Origin: an uncultured Cohaesibacter sp. | Lineage (GTDB): Bacteria; Pseudomonadota; Alphaproteobacteria; Rhizobiales; Cohaesibacteraceae | Assembly (NCBI RefSeq): GCF_963667045.1 | Contig: NZ_OY762934.1 | Coordinates: 2,992,501-3,056,500 of the forward strand | Reading direction: 5' to 3' | Length of the DNA: 64,000 nt | Part shown: piece by piece, positions 16,772-26,200 of the stretch | How the letters are laid out: each line of letters begins with the position of its first letter | Numbering within the stretch: the first letter of the stretch is position 1 | Program-made: the position numbers and the translations under genes | Notes under the pieces: generated by a model | Database searches by the model: none | What the model was told of the DNA's origin: nothing | What the model saw: only the letters and a program-made list of their open reading frames with translations

Positions 16772-17968
16772 TTATCCGCTGGCCAGATCGGCGACCAGTG
16801 CGTTGAGCACAAGGAAGCCGGCACGGGTGGCGCGGATGCGGTCTCCCTCGCGCAGCAGAAGCCCTTCCTCGACCAGTCCATCAATGCGCTTGTCGCTCAA
16901 TCTGCGTCCGGCCAGCCGTTCGTAGCGGCCAAGAGAAATGCCTTCCCGCACACGCAGCCCCATGATGAGGAACTCGTCGCTCTGCTCTTCAAGGGTCAGG
17001 ATCTCTTCCTCGATGGCGCCGGTTCCCTGCTGCTCCACCCGCTTCAGCCAGCTTTCCGGATGGCGCTCGTTGCTGGTGGCCAGCCTGCCGTTGGCCAGTT
17101 GCAGCCGTCCATGGGCGCCCGCCCCGACGCCGACATAGTCGCCATAGCGCCAGTAGGTCAGGTTGTGGCGGGATTCATAGCCCGGTCGGGCATGGTTGGA
17201 GATTTCGTAATTCGGCAATCCATGCATGGCGAGACGCTCGTGGGTCATTTCGTAAAGCGCCACGGAGGTGTCTTCATCCGGCAGTTCGAACTTGCCGTTG
17301 CGATAGAGCGCAAAGAAGGGCGTATCCTGCTCGATGGTCAACTGATAGAGCGACAGATGATCGGCAGCCAGCGCTATGGCCTCGTCCAGCTCCCTTGCCC
17401 AGGCCTCAGGTGTCTGGTGAGGGCGGGCATAGATAAGATCGAATGACATGCGGGCAAAATGCTGCTGCGCCAGTTGGATGGCAGCTTTCGCTTCCTCCGC
17501 GCTGTGCATCCGGCCCAGAAACCGCAGCTGGTCATCATAGAGCGACTGCACGCCGAGCGAGACGCGATTGACCCCGGCGCTGGCATAGCCCTTGAAATGC
17601 TCCGCTTCCACCGAGGTGGGGTTGGCTTCCAGCGTGATCTCCGCATCCGGCGCCACGGTCCACAAATCCGCGATGGTATCAAGCAGGCGCCCGACGATGG
17701 CTGGCTGCATCAGCGAAGGTGTGCCGCCGCCAAAGAACACCGATGTCACCGGAACGCTTCGCCCAGCGCCCTTCAGGCGTGATGCATAGAGCGCAAGCTC
17801 AGCAATCATTGCGGAGGCAAAACGATCTTGATCCACCGGCTGGTGACGCACATGGGAGTTGAAATCGCAATAGGGGCACTTGGCCTTGCAAAAAGGCCAG
17901 TGCAGATAAATGCCAAAGCCGGGATTGTCTGGTCCCGGCTTCGAAAGACTTTGATTGTCAGGGTGCAT
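16772..17968 (-). CDS. hemW: Radical SAM heme chaperone HemW
   Basis: A 398-residue HemN-like radical SAM protein that binds heme and delivers it to respiratory enzymes; it lacks coproporphyrinogen oxidase activity in studied relatives. The cluster motif CKAKCPYC is at residues 27-34, followed by VFFGGGTPSLM and the C-terminal HemN domain. The short form without the extra N-terminal region of true HemN supports HemW. The ATG at 17968 follows AGGTGAG; a GTG five codons up is the alternative. It is the last gene of rph-rdgB-hemW, 24 bases after rdgB. Confidence 0.95.
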   Translation of the reverse strand: MHPDNQSLSKPGPDNPGFGIYLHWPFCKAKCPYCDFNSHVRHQPVDQDRFASAMIAELALYASRLKGAGRSVPVTSVFFGGGTPSLMQPAIVGRLLDTIADLWTVAPDAEITLEANPTSVEAEHFKGYASAGVNRVSLGVQSLYDDQLRFLGRMHSAEEAKAAIQLAQQHFARMSFDLIYARPHQTPEAWARELDEAIALAADHLSLYQLTIEQDTPFFALYRNGKFELPDEDTSVALYEMTHERLAMHGLPNYEISNHARPGYESRHNLTYWRYGDYVGVGAGAHGRLQLANGRLATSNERHPESWLKRVEQQGTGAIEEEILTLEEQSDEFLIMGLRVREGISLGRYERLAGRRLSDKRIDGLVEEGLLLREGDRIRATRAGFLVLNALVADLASG

Positions 17969-17992
17969 GAGCTCACCTGTCACTATGGGCGG

Positions 17993-18634
17993 TTACTCTT
18001 CAAGGCAGGCATCGGCAAACAGCTTGAAGGCGCGGGAGCGATGGGACAGGGCCGTCTGGTCGCCCGGCTTCCAGCCGTGTTTCTGGGTCGGTTCCATTTC
18101 GCCGAAGGTGATGGAGTGTCCTTCCGGCTGGAACATCGGATCGTAGCCGAAGCCCTTCTCACCGCGTGGTGGCCACACGGCCAGCCCTTCCACTTCGCCA
18201 CGGAAGAACCGGGTTTCCCCATCTGGCCAGGCAAGGCAGAGAACGGCCACAAAGCGGCATGTACGCTGCTCCGGTGTGGTGGCTCCGAGCGCCTGAAGCT
18301 TTTCCTCGACGTTGCGCATAGCCTGCGCAAAGTCACGGTCCGATCCGGCCCAACGGGCGGAATAGATACCCGGATCGCCATCCAGTGCATCGACCGCAAA
18401 ACCGGAGTCATCGGCAAGCGCCGGCAGGCCCGTGGCCTTGGCCGCCGCCATAGCCTTCAGTTCGGCGTTGGCCTCGAAGGTCAAACCGGTTTCTTCCGGC
18501 TCGTCCAGTTCCAGCTCGGTTGCGGTCTTGATGCTGAGACCATAATGGCCGAGCAGATCCTTGATTTCGCGGATCTTGCCCTTGTTGTGGCTGGCCACCA
18601 CCAGGGGGGTGTCTGCGGTCAGTTTGTTCGCCAT
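17993..18634 (-). CDS. rdgB: RdgB/HAM1 non-canonical purine NTP pyrophosphatase
   Basis: A 213-residue house-cleaning enzyme that hydrolyses XTP and dITP to monophosphates, keeping deaminated purines out of DNA. The N-terminal [15 protein letters not shown], the metal-binding [15 protein letters not shown], the [13 protein letters not shown] motif and the C-terminal [20 protein letters not shown] and SHRSRAFK motifs are all present. It lies 31 bases after rph and 24 before hemW, the standard alphaproteobacterial trio. Confidence 0.97.
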   Translation of the reverse strand: MANKLTADTPLVVASHNKGKIREIKDLLGHYGLSIKTATELELDEPEETGLTFEANAELKAMAAAKATGLPALADDSGFAVDALDGDPGIYSARWAGSDRDFAQAMRNVEEKLQALGATTPEQRTCRFVAVLCLAWPDGETRFFRGEVEGLAVWPPRGEKGFGYDPMFQPEGHSITFGEMEPTQKHGWKPGDQTALSHRSRAFKLFADACLEE

Positions 18635-18665
18635 GCGGCTTTACTCCTGAGGCTATTCTTGAAGG

Positions 18666-19391
18666 CTATTCCTGGGGCTGGGCTTCAAGCTGCTGGACAA
18701 CCAGTTCGCCGATGCCCTTCTTGGCAAGCGCCATCAAATGGGCAAATTCCTCTTCGGAGAAAGGTTCGCCTTCAGCGGTGCCCTGAATCTCGACGATGCC
18801 ACCCTTGCCGGTCATGACAAAGTTGGAATCGGTTTCGGCATCGGAATCTTCCAGATAGTCAAGGTCGAGCACCGGAGTGCCATTGTAGATGCCGCAGGAA
18901 ATGGCAGCGACCTGATCCTTGATGACCTTGGCGTCAGCAGCAATCATGCCGCAGGCGCGCATCCATTCGATGCAATCGTTGAGCGCCACCCAGGCACCGG
19001 TGATGGAGGCGGTACGCGTGCCGCCGTCAGCCTGCAGAACGTCGCAGTCAACGGTGATCTGACGCTCGCCGAGGGCTTCCAGATCGACGACAGCGCGCAG
19101 CGAGCGGCCGATCAGACGCTGGATTTCCTGGGTGCGGCCGGACTGCTTGCCAGCGCTGGCTTCGCGGCGCATGCGATCGCCGGTGGCGCGAGGCAGCATG
19201 CCATATTCGGCTGTCACCCAGCCGCGATTCTGCCCACGCAGCCAGGGCGGAATGCGTTCTTCAAGGCTGGCGATGCACAACACATGGGTGTCGCCGCATT
19301 TGATCAGGCAAGAGCCCTCCGCGTGCTTTGAGACATTGCGGGTCATGGTGACGACGCGTTTCTGGTCGGGATTCCGTTTGGAAGGGCGCAT
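18666..19391 (-). CDS. rph: Ribonuclease PH
   Basis: A 241-residue phosphorolytic 3'-exonuclease that trims tRNA precursors. Family motifs include [16 protein letters not shown] at the start, [45 protein letters not shown] and [17 protein letters not shown]. The ATG at 19391 is chosen because AGGAG lies nine bases upstream; an earlier in-frame ATG would add eight residues. It heads rph-rdgB-hemW and is divergent from hrcA. Confidence 0.97.
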   Translation of the reverse strand: MRPSKRNPDQKRVVTMTRNVSKHAEGSCLIKCGDTHVLCIASLEERIPPWLRGQNRGWVTAEYGMLPRATGDRMRREASAGKQSGRTQEIQRLIGRSLRAVVDLEALGERQITVDCDVLQADGGTRTASITGAWVALNDCIEWMRACGMIAADAKVIKDQVAAISCGIYNGTPVLDLDYLEDSDAETDSNFVMTGKGGIVEIQGTAEGEPFSEEEFAHLMALAKKGIGELVVQQLEAQPQE

Positions 19392-19674
19392 GATGCTCTC
19401 CTGCCTTGCTTTCATGAGATTAAAATTTGTCTGGCGCTCAGGTCATCTGCTGCGATAAACAGCTTTTCCTGCAGGACTCCGCCCTTATATACTTTCAAGT
19501 ATGGGAAAGAATCATCTGATACGAGCGCCCTTGTGGCGTTTCCTAAGGCTTCTTAAAAGCGGGAGGGGCAAGTGACAAGGGGCGCTTGCAGCTTTTCCTG
19601 CTTTTGGGGCATAAATAGCCAGTCTTGATGCTGTGGCCCTGTCCTTTTCGCCTTGTGAACCGGACGGCCTTGAT

Positions 19675-20799
19675 ATGGATAGTGACATGTTTGAACGTGA
19701 TCGTCTCAATCAGATTCCGCCATTGATCGGAATGGATGACCGGGTGAAGGATATTTTCCGTCACATCGTGGAATCCTATCTGTCCACTGGTGATCCGGTC
19801 GGATCGCGCAATATCTCCCGCGCCCTGCCCATTTCGCTATCTCCTGCCTCGGTGCGCAACGTGATGTCGGATCTGGAGCAGCTGGGGCTGATCTATTCGC
19901 CGCATACCAGCGCCGGGCGACTGCCGACAGAAATGGGCCTGCGCTTCTTCGTGGATGCCATGATGGAATTCGGCGATCTTTCCAACGATGAGCGCAACGC
20001 CATCAAGCGCCAGATGGTTGCCTCCCATCAGCCCGATGCAGGCTTTGAAACCCTGTTGACCAAGGCCAGCCAGATGCTGTCCGGCCTTTCTTCCGGGGCG
20101 GGGCTGGTGCTCACCAACAAGCAGGACCAGCGGCTCAAGCATGTGGAGTTTGTGCGGCTGGAAGCCACCAAGGCACTGGTCGTCCTCGTCGATGAGGATG
20201 ACAAGGTCGAGAACCGTCTGATGACCCTGCCCAAGGGTCTTCCGGCCTCGGCGCTCACCGAGGCGAGCAATTTTCTCAATGCCCATATCCGCGGCAAGAC
20301 CCTGTCGGAAGCTCAGCGCGAAATCGAAACCCATCGTGGCGAGCTGCAGGCGGAGCTTGACGACCTCACTGCCAGGCTGGTGGAATCGGGCGTTGCGACA
20401 TGGGCCGGGGCCAGCGCCGATCATCCGCAGAGTCTGATCATCCGTGGCCGATCGAAACTTTTGGAAAATGTCAGCGCTCAGGAAGATCTGGAGCGCATCC
20501 GGCATCTGTTTGATGATCTGGAATCCAAGAAGGATTTCATCCAGCTGCTCGAACTTGCCGAAAAGGGCGACGGCGTGCGCATCTATATCGGCTCTGAAAA
20601 CCAGCTGTTTTCCCTATCCGGCTCGTCGGTCATCGTCTCTCCCTATCGCGACGCCAACCAGAAGATCGTCGGCGTGCTCGGCGTCATCGGGCCGACGCGG
20701 CTCAACTATGCCCGCATCGTGCCAATGGTCGATTATACGGCGCGCGTGCTCAGCAGCATGCTGTCGGATCCGGCAAGGCGGTTTGAAACCAACGAGTGA
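19675..20799 (+). CDS. hrcA: Heat-inducible transcription repressor HrcA
   Basis: A 374-residue repressor that binds CIRCE operators, usually upstream of groESL. The N-terminal winged helix carries [35 protein letters not shown] followed by the conserved [16 protein letters not shown]. The C-terminal part contains [25 protein letters not shown]. The start is uncertain between ATG 19675 (MDSDMFERD) and ATG 19687; a GTG further up is unlikely. It is followed by grpE, as in other alphaproteobacteria. I found no CIRCE element in this window, so its targets lie elsewhere. Confidence 0.95.
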   Translation: MDSDMFERDRLNQIPPLIGMDDRVKDIFRHIVESYLSTGDPVGSRNISRALPISLSPASVRNVMSDLEQLGLIYSPHTSAGRLPTEMGLRFFVDAMMEFGDLSNDERNAIKRQMVASHQPDAGFETLLTKASQMLSGLSSGAGLVLTNKQDQRLKHVEFVRLEATKALVVLVDEDDKVENRLMTLPKGLPASALTEASNFLNAHIRGKTLSEAQREIETHRGELQAELDDLTARLVESGVATWAGASADHPQSLIIRGRSKLLENVSAQEDLERIRHLFDDLESKKDFIQLLELAEKGDGVRIYIGSENQLFSLSGSSVIVSPYRDANQKIVGVLGVIGPTRLNYARIVPMVDYTARVLSSMLSDPARRFETNE

Positions 20800-20852
20800 C
20801 TGCGCAATCAGGCCAATAATGGGGCCTTTATCCAACTCTTTCCCGCAGAGCT

Positions 20853-20881
20853 CTTGATTTTTTTGTCAGAAAGCTCGATAT
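20853..20881 (+). promoter_or_regulatory. Candidate RpoH (heat-shock sigma) promoter for grpE
   Basis: CTTGAT and TCGATAT are 16 bases apart, resembling the alphaproteobacterial RpoH pattern CTTG-N16/17-CNTATNT. It lies about 77 bases before the grpE start, in the hrcA-grpE gap. Confidence 0.45.
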
Positions 20882-20957
20882 CCGGGGCAACCTTATGGAT
20901 CGCACCGATACCGCTCATATTGACTGATGAGCGACCAAGCAAAATAGAGGCTGATAA

Positions 20958-21620
20958 ATGTCTGACGAAACCCGTAACTCCGAAGCTGTCGTAGACCCGC
21001 TTGCCGAGGCTCCGGCTGAAGAGGTTTCCCAAGCGGAGCCTTATCTGAACCCGCTGGAGGCGGCAGAGCTTCGCATCGCGGAAATGGAAAAAGAAGCGTC
21101 CGAAATGAAAGACCATCTGCTGCGCACCGTTGCCGAGATGGAAAACCTGCGGCGTCGCACCGAGAAGGAAATCAGCGACGCCAAGCAGTATTCCGTTACC
21201 AGCTTCGCGCGCGACATGCTGGCGGTGGCCGACAACCTGCGCCGTGGTCTTGAAGTGATCCCGGACGAGGAAAAGACCGCAGCGGACGGCACACTGAAGG
21301 CGCTGCTCGAAGGCACCGAGATGACCGAACGGGAAATGCTCAAGACGCTTGAGAAGCATGGCGTCAAGAAGCTCGATCCGGAAGGCGAGAAATTCGACCC
21401 GAACTATCATCAGGCGATGTTTGAAGTGCCCAACCCGAATGTTCCGAACAACACGGTGATTCAGGTGATGCAGGCTGGCTATGTCATTGGCACCCGCGTT
21501 CTGCGCCCTGCGATGGTAGGGGTTGCCAAAGGTGGCCCGAAAATCACGCCGCAAGCTACTGACGATGCAGCCGGAGGCAGTAGATCTTCCGAAAGCGAAG
21601 GGCTCGACCGCAGCATCTGA
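20958..21620 (+). CDS. grpE: Nucleotide exchange factor GrpE
   Basis: A 220-residue co-chaperone that releases ADP from DnaK. An acidic N-terminus and a long coiled coil ([35 protein letters not shown]) lead into the four-helix region and the beta domain ([48 protein letters not shown]), all characteristic. AGAGG lies just before the ATG. It is followed by a perfect hairpin terminator. Its partners dnaK and dnaJ lie about 11 kb further along. Confidence 0.98.
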   Translation: MSDETRNSEAVVDPLAEAPAEEVSQAEPYLNPLEAAELRIAEMEKEASEMKDHLLRTVAEMENLRRRTEKEISDAKQYSVTSFARDMLAVADNLRRGLEVIPDEEKTAADGTLKALLEGTEMTEREMLKTLEKHGVKKLDPEGEKFDPNYHQAMFEVPNPNVPNNTVIQVMQAGYVIGTRVLRPAMVGVAKGGPKITPQATDDAAGGSRSSESEGLDRSI

Positions 21621-21641
21621 GACGGCCTATGTCGTTGACAA

Positions 21642-21661
21642 TTCCCTTTACGGAAAGGGAA
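21642..21661. repeat. Perfect inverted repeat of an iterated motif
   Basis: TTCCCTTTACGGAAAGGGAA is a perfect 8-bp inverted repeat around ACGG. Near-copies of its core follow at 21797-21811 (ATCACGGAAAGGGAA) and 21842-21857 (TTCCCCTTACGGAAAG). Confidence 0.6.
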
Positions 21662-21686
21662 GGAAAACCGACTTTCTGACACGTTT

Positions 21687-21716
21687 ATCGCCCGGATCGT
21701 TCCGGGCGATTTTTTT
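21687..21716 (+). terminator. Rho-independent terminator of grpE
   Basis: A perfect 10-bp stem, ATCGCCCGGA with TCCGGGCGAT, encloses the loop TCGT and runs into a T-tract. It ends the hrcA-grpE unit. Confidence 0.95.
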
Positions 21717-21969
21717 CGCCTTGGCGTCCGTATCCGAAAAGCCCAATATTTCAAGTGATTGAGCAGGGTACCAGCGCACAATTCTCAACACTTCTCATCA
21801 CGGAAAGGGAATGATCTAGCCAGTGAAAACGGGTCACAATCTTCCCCTTACGGAAAGTGCGCATGCCAAAAGTATGAGTGGTTTTTCCAAACTGCGCTGT
21901 TTCGTCGCATAGGTCCAGCACGCATAGAAACGCCAAAATGACCTCGATCAAAGTGCGCGCGATGTGCGC

Positions 21970-22102
21970 AGTCTAGATTGATTGTAACCTTGTGGTTCGG
22001 GCTTGCCAGTGCGTCTCTCTCCTCCCCTCGACGTTCCTCTGCTGGTGCTACGCCCATGGATCACATTCTCAAGGAGGCTCCAGCTTGGGGGTCTCCTTTT
22101 TT
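21970..22102 (+). ncRNA. Candidate small RNA with anti-Shine-Dalgarno stretch
   Basis: A plus-strand terminator hairpin at 22071-22102 has no gene to serve, since grpE already ends at its own terminator and the next gene is on the other strand. The 100 bases before it contain CTCCTCCCC (22019-22027), complementary to ribosome binding sites. It lies between a weak CCAG/CTGG pair that would place it in a loop, followed by GTTCCTC. This layout resembles alphaproteobacterial trans-acting sRNAs such as the AbcR/ar15 and ar14 groups, but family identity is only a guess. The 5' end is unknown; TAGATT near 21974 could be a -10 box. Confidence 0.4.
22071..22102 (+). terminator. Orphan plus-strand terminator
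   Basis: AAGGAG pairs with CTCCTT, extended inward by CTCC with GGGG (one G-T pair), loop AGCTTG, followed by a T-run. The other strand lacks a T-run, so it does not serve the LysR gene. Confidence 0.8.
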
Positions 22103-22137
22103 CTTTGCGATCCTCATGATAGGTTTGCAGCGGGCAA

Positions 22138-23058
22138 TCAGACTGCCGGGCGGTGATCCTGCGTTCTCAATGCCTGCAGCAGCCAGGCGCGCAACTGGAT
22201 TGCGGCGGGCGACCGATGCCCCCGATGCCGGATCAGATGGTAACTCTGACCTGTGGCAACAGGCGTTTCGGCAAGCGGCACGAGAGACTGGTCCGCAAGA
22301 GAAGAGGCGGCCAGCGCTATGTGAGCCATGGCAATTCCACGTCCCTGCCGGGCAGCCTCCAGCAGCAGCCAGTGATTGGGATAGCGTGGCCCGGCTGTCC
22401 AGTCGAGTGTTGTGGGCTTTGCCGCCGCGCTGGTCTGAAGCTGGCTCCATTGTTGCCAGTCCCCTTCCCACAGGCCATCGTGCAGCAGGGTGACCGAGGT
22501 CCAGTCAGCCAGCGACTGCAACCCCAGAAGATCGCGATATTGCTCGGTACAGACCGGCATGATTGTGTCCTCGAACAGCAGTTCGGACAGCAAACCGCTC
22601 TTCTCGGTGGGTGCAAGGGCAATAATCAGATCGCTATCTTGTTCCCTTTCAAAATGGCCATGCCTGTTTTCGGTTTCCACATGCACTGTCACGCCGGGGT
22701 TGACGGTCTGGAATTCGGCCAGATGCGGGCCAAGCCAGCCATCGGCGAAGGCCTTGGGCGCTGATATCGTTACGGAAACGGTCTGATCTTCCTGCGCCGC
22801 CGGGGGTAGCAGACGAGCGATGTCGTCCAGCAGCCGGGTTGCCTCGGGCAGAAGCCTTTCGGCACGGGGTGTCAGTGCAACACCGTTGGAATGACGCTCG
22901 AACAGGGCTTCACCCAGCCAGCTCTCCATGCCCTTGACATGCTGGCTGACGGCGGTGGCGGTGACGTCGAGCTCAACGGCCGCCCGCGCGAATGATCCGT
23001 TTCTGGCTGCCGCTTCAAATGCCTTGAGGGCACTGAAAGGGGGAAGTTTTCTTGGCAC
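22138..23058 (-). CDS. LysR-family transcriptional regulator, GcvA-like
   Basis: A 306-residue regulator with an N-terminal winged helix-turn-helix (LPPFSALKAFEAAARNGSFARAAVELDVTATAVSQHVKGMESWLGEALFER) and a C-terminal effector-binding domain (VSVTISAPKAFADGWLGPHLAEFQ). The LPPFSALKAFEAAAR opening and the ALFER-NGVALTPRAERL wing are typical of the GcvA subgroup. The start is GTG with GAGGA upstream. No divergent structural gene adjoins it; the nearest neighbours are the candidate sRNA and putA, so its target is unknown. Confidence 0.92.
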   Translation of the reverse strand: MPRKLPPFSALKAFEAAARNGSFARAAVELDVTATAVSQHVKGMESWLGEALFERHSNGVALTPRAERLLPEATRLLDDIARLLPPAAQEDQTVSVTISAPKAFADGWLGPHLAEFQTVNPGVTVHVETENRHGHFEREQDSDLIIALAPTEKSGLLSELLFEDTIMPVCTEQYRDLLGLQSLADWTSVTLLHDGLWEGDWQQWSQLQTSAAAKPTTLDWTAGPRYPNHWLLLEAARQGRGIAMAHIALAASSLADQSLVPLAETPVATGQSYHLIRHRGHRSPAAIQLRAWLLQALRTQDHRPAV

Positions 23059-23210
23059 AATGGTCCTCGAGACTGCTGCGCTGTCCTTGTCATGCTGTCT
23101 TCCCCTGTTTTACAGGACACAGGAGGATTCACAAGCGGGGATTGGAAACGGTTGCCCGGAAAATCTGCCGATAGCCTGAACAGAGTCTGACCAGAGGCGG
23201 CCCCACCCAT

Positions 23211-23250
23211 AAAAAGGCCCCGAAAGCACGAGGCTTCCGGGGCTTCCAGG
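23211..23250 (-). terminator. Rho-independent terminator of putA
   Basis: On the minus strand GCCCCGGAAG pairs imperfectly with CTTTCGGGGC around a 7-base loop and is followed by CTTTTTATG. It lies about 37 bases after the putA stop and before the LysR promoter region. Confidence 0.85.
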
Positions 23251-23286
23251 AATAGGGGTTTTCATTCAGTCTTTGGCTGTTTTTGT

Positions 23287-26200
23287 TTATTTGGCTTCGC
23301 CCTCGGCTGCTGCCAGCAATGTTGCGTTGCCACCGGCTGCGGTGGTGTCAACACAGACATGGCGTTCGAGGCTGAAACGGAATGGATTGGCTTCCGTGAT
23401 CAGAGGCAGAAGTGCCCCATCCCGCTTGGCCAGTCCCTTGCGAACCTTGCGCAGGGTGTCGTTGTCGGCCATGTAGGCAATGGCATCGACCCCTTCCAGT
23501 TTACCCATGGCTTCCGGATCCAGAATGCCTTCAAGGCCGATGATCGGAGCACCACTCTGGGAGAGTTTGGCTGCCATGACCTTGGCACCCGGACCCACGT
23601 GTACAACGCCGTTGCCAGCCACCAGAGCCGCGACGGCCTGCAGAAGCGCCATCTGTTCGGTTGCTCCGGCGACCAGAACCACACCGCGCGGCGCAAAGGT
23701 CAGGCGGTTGGATTCACCTGTTGGTCCAGACATCTCCCGCGGGCTCATGTCGCGGCGCAGGAAGCTATCGAAGGATACCGGCAGGTTGTAGGCGCTCTTG
23801 AGCGCGGCAAAGCGGAATTCCTTGCCCGCCCACGCCTTGCGTCTGGTCTTGTCGGCCCGGATCTGGTGAATGGCATATTGCACCTCGGTCACCGGAGCGG
23901 CTTCTCCTTCCGGTACGGCAGGTTCCTCATGCTTGTTGGGCAGGTAGAAGCGTTCTACATAGTTGGGACCGCCCGCTTTCGGGCCGGTGCCGGAGAGCCC
24001 TTCGCCACCGAATGGCTGGGAGGCAACGACGGCGCCGATCTGGTTGCGGTTGATATAGGCGTTGCCGACCTTGATCTGGTCGATCACTTCCTGCACGCGG
24101 TTGTCCATGCGAGTGTGCAGGCCGAATGTCAGGCCGAAGTCCTTGGCGTTGATGGCCGCGATGACATCATTGAGTTTGCCTGCCTTGAATTTGGCAACAT
24201 GCAGAACCGGGCCGAAGATTTCCTCTTCCAGTTCTTCGATGCCGCTGAGCTCGATGATGGTCGGAGCACAGAAGACGCCCTTCTTCGGCGTGGTCAGCTG
24301 CTTGATCAGCCGGCCCTTGCCGCGCATCTTGTCGCAATGATTGTCGATGCCGGCCTTGGCGGCTTCGTCGATCACCGGACCGATATCGGTCGACCAGTCC
24401 CACGGATTGCCAAGCGAAAGCTGATCGACAGCCCCCTGCAGCATGGTCATGACATGATCATAGATATCTTCCTGAACATACAGCATGCGCAGGGCAGAAC
24501 AGCGCTGTCCTGCCGACTGGAACGCAGACGAAACGACATCCTTGACCGCCTGTTCCGGCAGCGCCGTCGAGTCGACGATCATGGCGTTCAGGCCACCGGT
24601 TTCGGCAATCAGCGGGGCGCTCGGATCAAGCGTCTCTGCCATGGCGCGGTTGATGGTCTGGGCGGTATCGGTGGAACCGGTGAAGCAGACGCCAGCGATG
24701 CGCGGATCAGAGGTGATCGGCGTGCCGACAACGGAGCCGCTGCCGGGCAGCAGCTGGATGGCGCCCTTGGGAACGCCAGCCTCATGCATCAGCTGGACCG
24801 CGCGGAAGGCCATGATACCGGTCGGGCCAGCCGGTTTGGCGATGACCGCGTTGCCAGCAGCGAGCGCGGCGAAGATCTGGCCGGAGAAAATGGCCAGCGG
24901 GAAGTTCCACGGCGAAATGCAGGCGATGGTGCCGCGTGCCGTTCGGCCGTTCCTGGCTTCCTTTTCGATCCGCTCGGCTTCGGCGGCATAGTAATAGGCA
25001 AAGTCAACCGCTTCACGCACCTCACCGATGGCGTCCGTCATCACCTTGCCAGCCTCACGGGCGGCAATGGCGAAAAGTTCCGGCGCATTGGCTTCATACA
25101 GCTCACCCACTTTGGTGAGAATGGCAGAGCGTTCGGCAGCCGGTTTGGCAGACCATTCGGCAAAGCCTTTCTCGCTGGCGGCGAGGGCCTTTTCGACATC
25201 GGCCGGAGCAGCCTTGACGAGCGTGCCGATCTGTTCGTCACGATCCGCCGGATTATGGACCGGCACGGCTGCTTCCTTGGACTCGTAGCCGGCGATGAGC
25301 GGTGTCACGTCCCAGATGCAGGACTTGAACTTGTTGCGCTCGGCGTCGATGGCGGCAATGGTCAGCGGATCGGTGTGATCCCAGCCGGTGGAGTTGCGGC
25401 GTATGCCCTTGAAGATATCTTTCGGCTTGGCCAGGAACGGGTTCTCGATGGCGTCGCCCAGCTCGCGCACCTTGGCAAACGGATCCCCGGCGATTTCTTC
25501 CGGCGAGATGTCGATGTCGACAATCTGGTTGACGAAGGAGGAGTTTGAGCCGTTTTCCAGCAGGCGGCGGACCAGATAGGCCAGCAGATCGGAATGGGCA
25601 CCGACCGGCGCATAGATGCGGCAGGCGACCTTTTCCTGCTTGACGAGGGTGTCATGCAAAGCATCGCCCATGCCATGCAGGCGCTGGAGCTCGTAGGAAC
25701 CCTTGCCAACGCGGGCTGAGACGGCCATTTCCATCACGGCGGTTGCCGTGTGGGCGTTGTGCGAGGCGAACTGCGGATAGATGTGGTCAGTCATGTCGAA
25801 CAGACGGCGGGCGTTCGACAGATAGGAAACGTCGGAGTTCACCTTGCGGGTGAAGACCGGGAAGCCTTCCAGACCCATAACCTGGGCGCGCTTGATTTCG
25901 CTGTCCCAGTAAGCGCCCTTGACGAGGCGGATCGTGATCTTGCGATCAAGCTTCCTGGACAGCATGTAGAGCCAGTCGATGACGAAGGAGGCGCGATGAC
26001 CGAAGGCCTGCACGACCACGCCAAAACCGTCCCAGCCTTCAAGGGCCGGATTGGACAGAACTGCCTCGATGACATCGAGCGACAGATCAAGGCGATCCAT
26101 TTCCTCGGCGTCGATGGTGAAATTCATGTTCGCCGAGCGGGCAAGCAGGGCCAGACCGAAGGTGCGCGACACCAGCTCGGACATCACGCGGGCCTTCTTG

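Larger units (their letters stand above)
21621..22137. other. Non-coding region between grpE and the LysR gene
   Basis: These 517 bases hold three copies of a TTACGGAAAG-like motif (21642-21661, 21797-21811, 21842-21857), the grpE terminator (21687-21716) and a second plus-strand terminator (22071-22102) with no gene assigned to it. Open frames here run through the second terminator and look non-coding. Confidence 0.65.

Noticed and set aside
19392-19674. CIRCE operator near hrcA
   Set aside because: No TTAGCACTC-N9-GAGTGCTAA-like inverted repeat could be found between rph and hrcA or elsewhere I looked.
21978-22493. 171-codon plus-strand frame near the LysR gene
   Set aside because: It runs through the terminator hairpin at 22071-22102 and then antisense to the LysR gene. 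The sequence is not protein-like.
23359-25548. 729-codon plus-strand open frame opposite putA
   Set aside because: It lies fully antisense to an unmistakable putA and its translation (His-, Arg- and Gly-rich, no family pattern) is typical of a GC-rich shadow frame.
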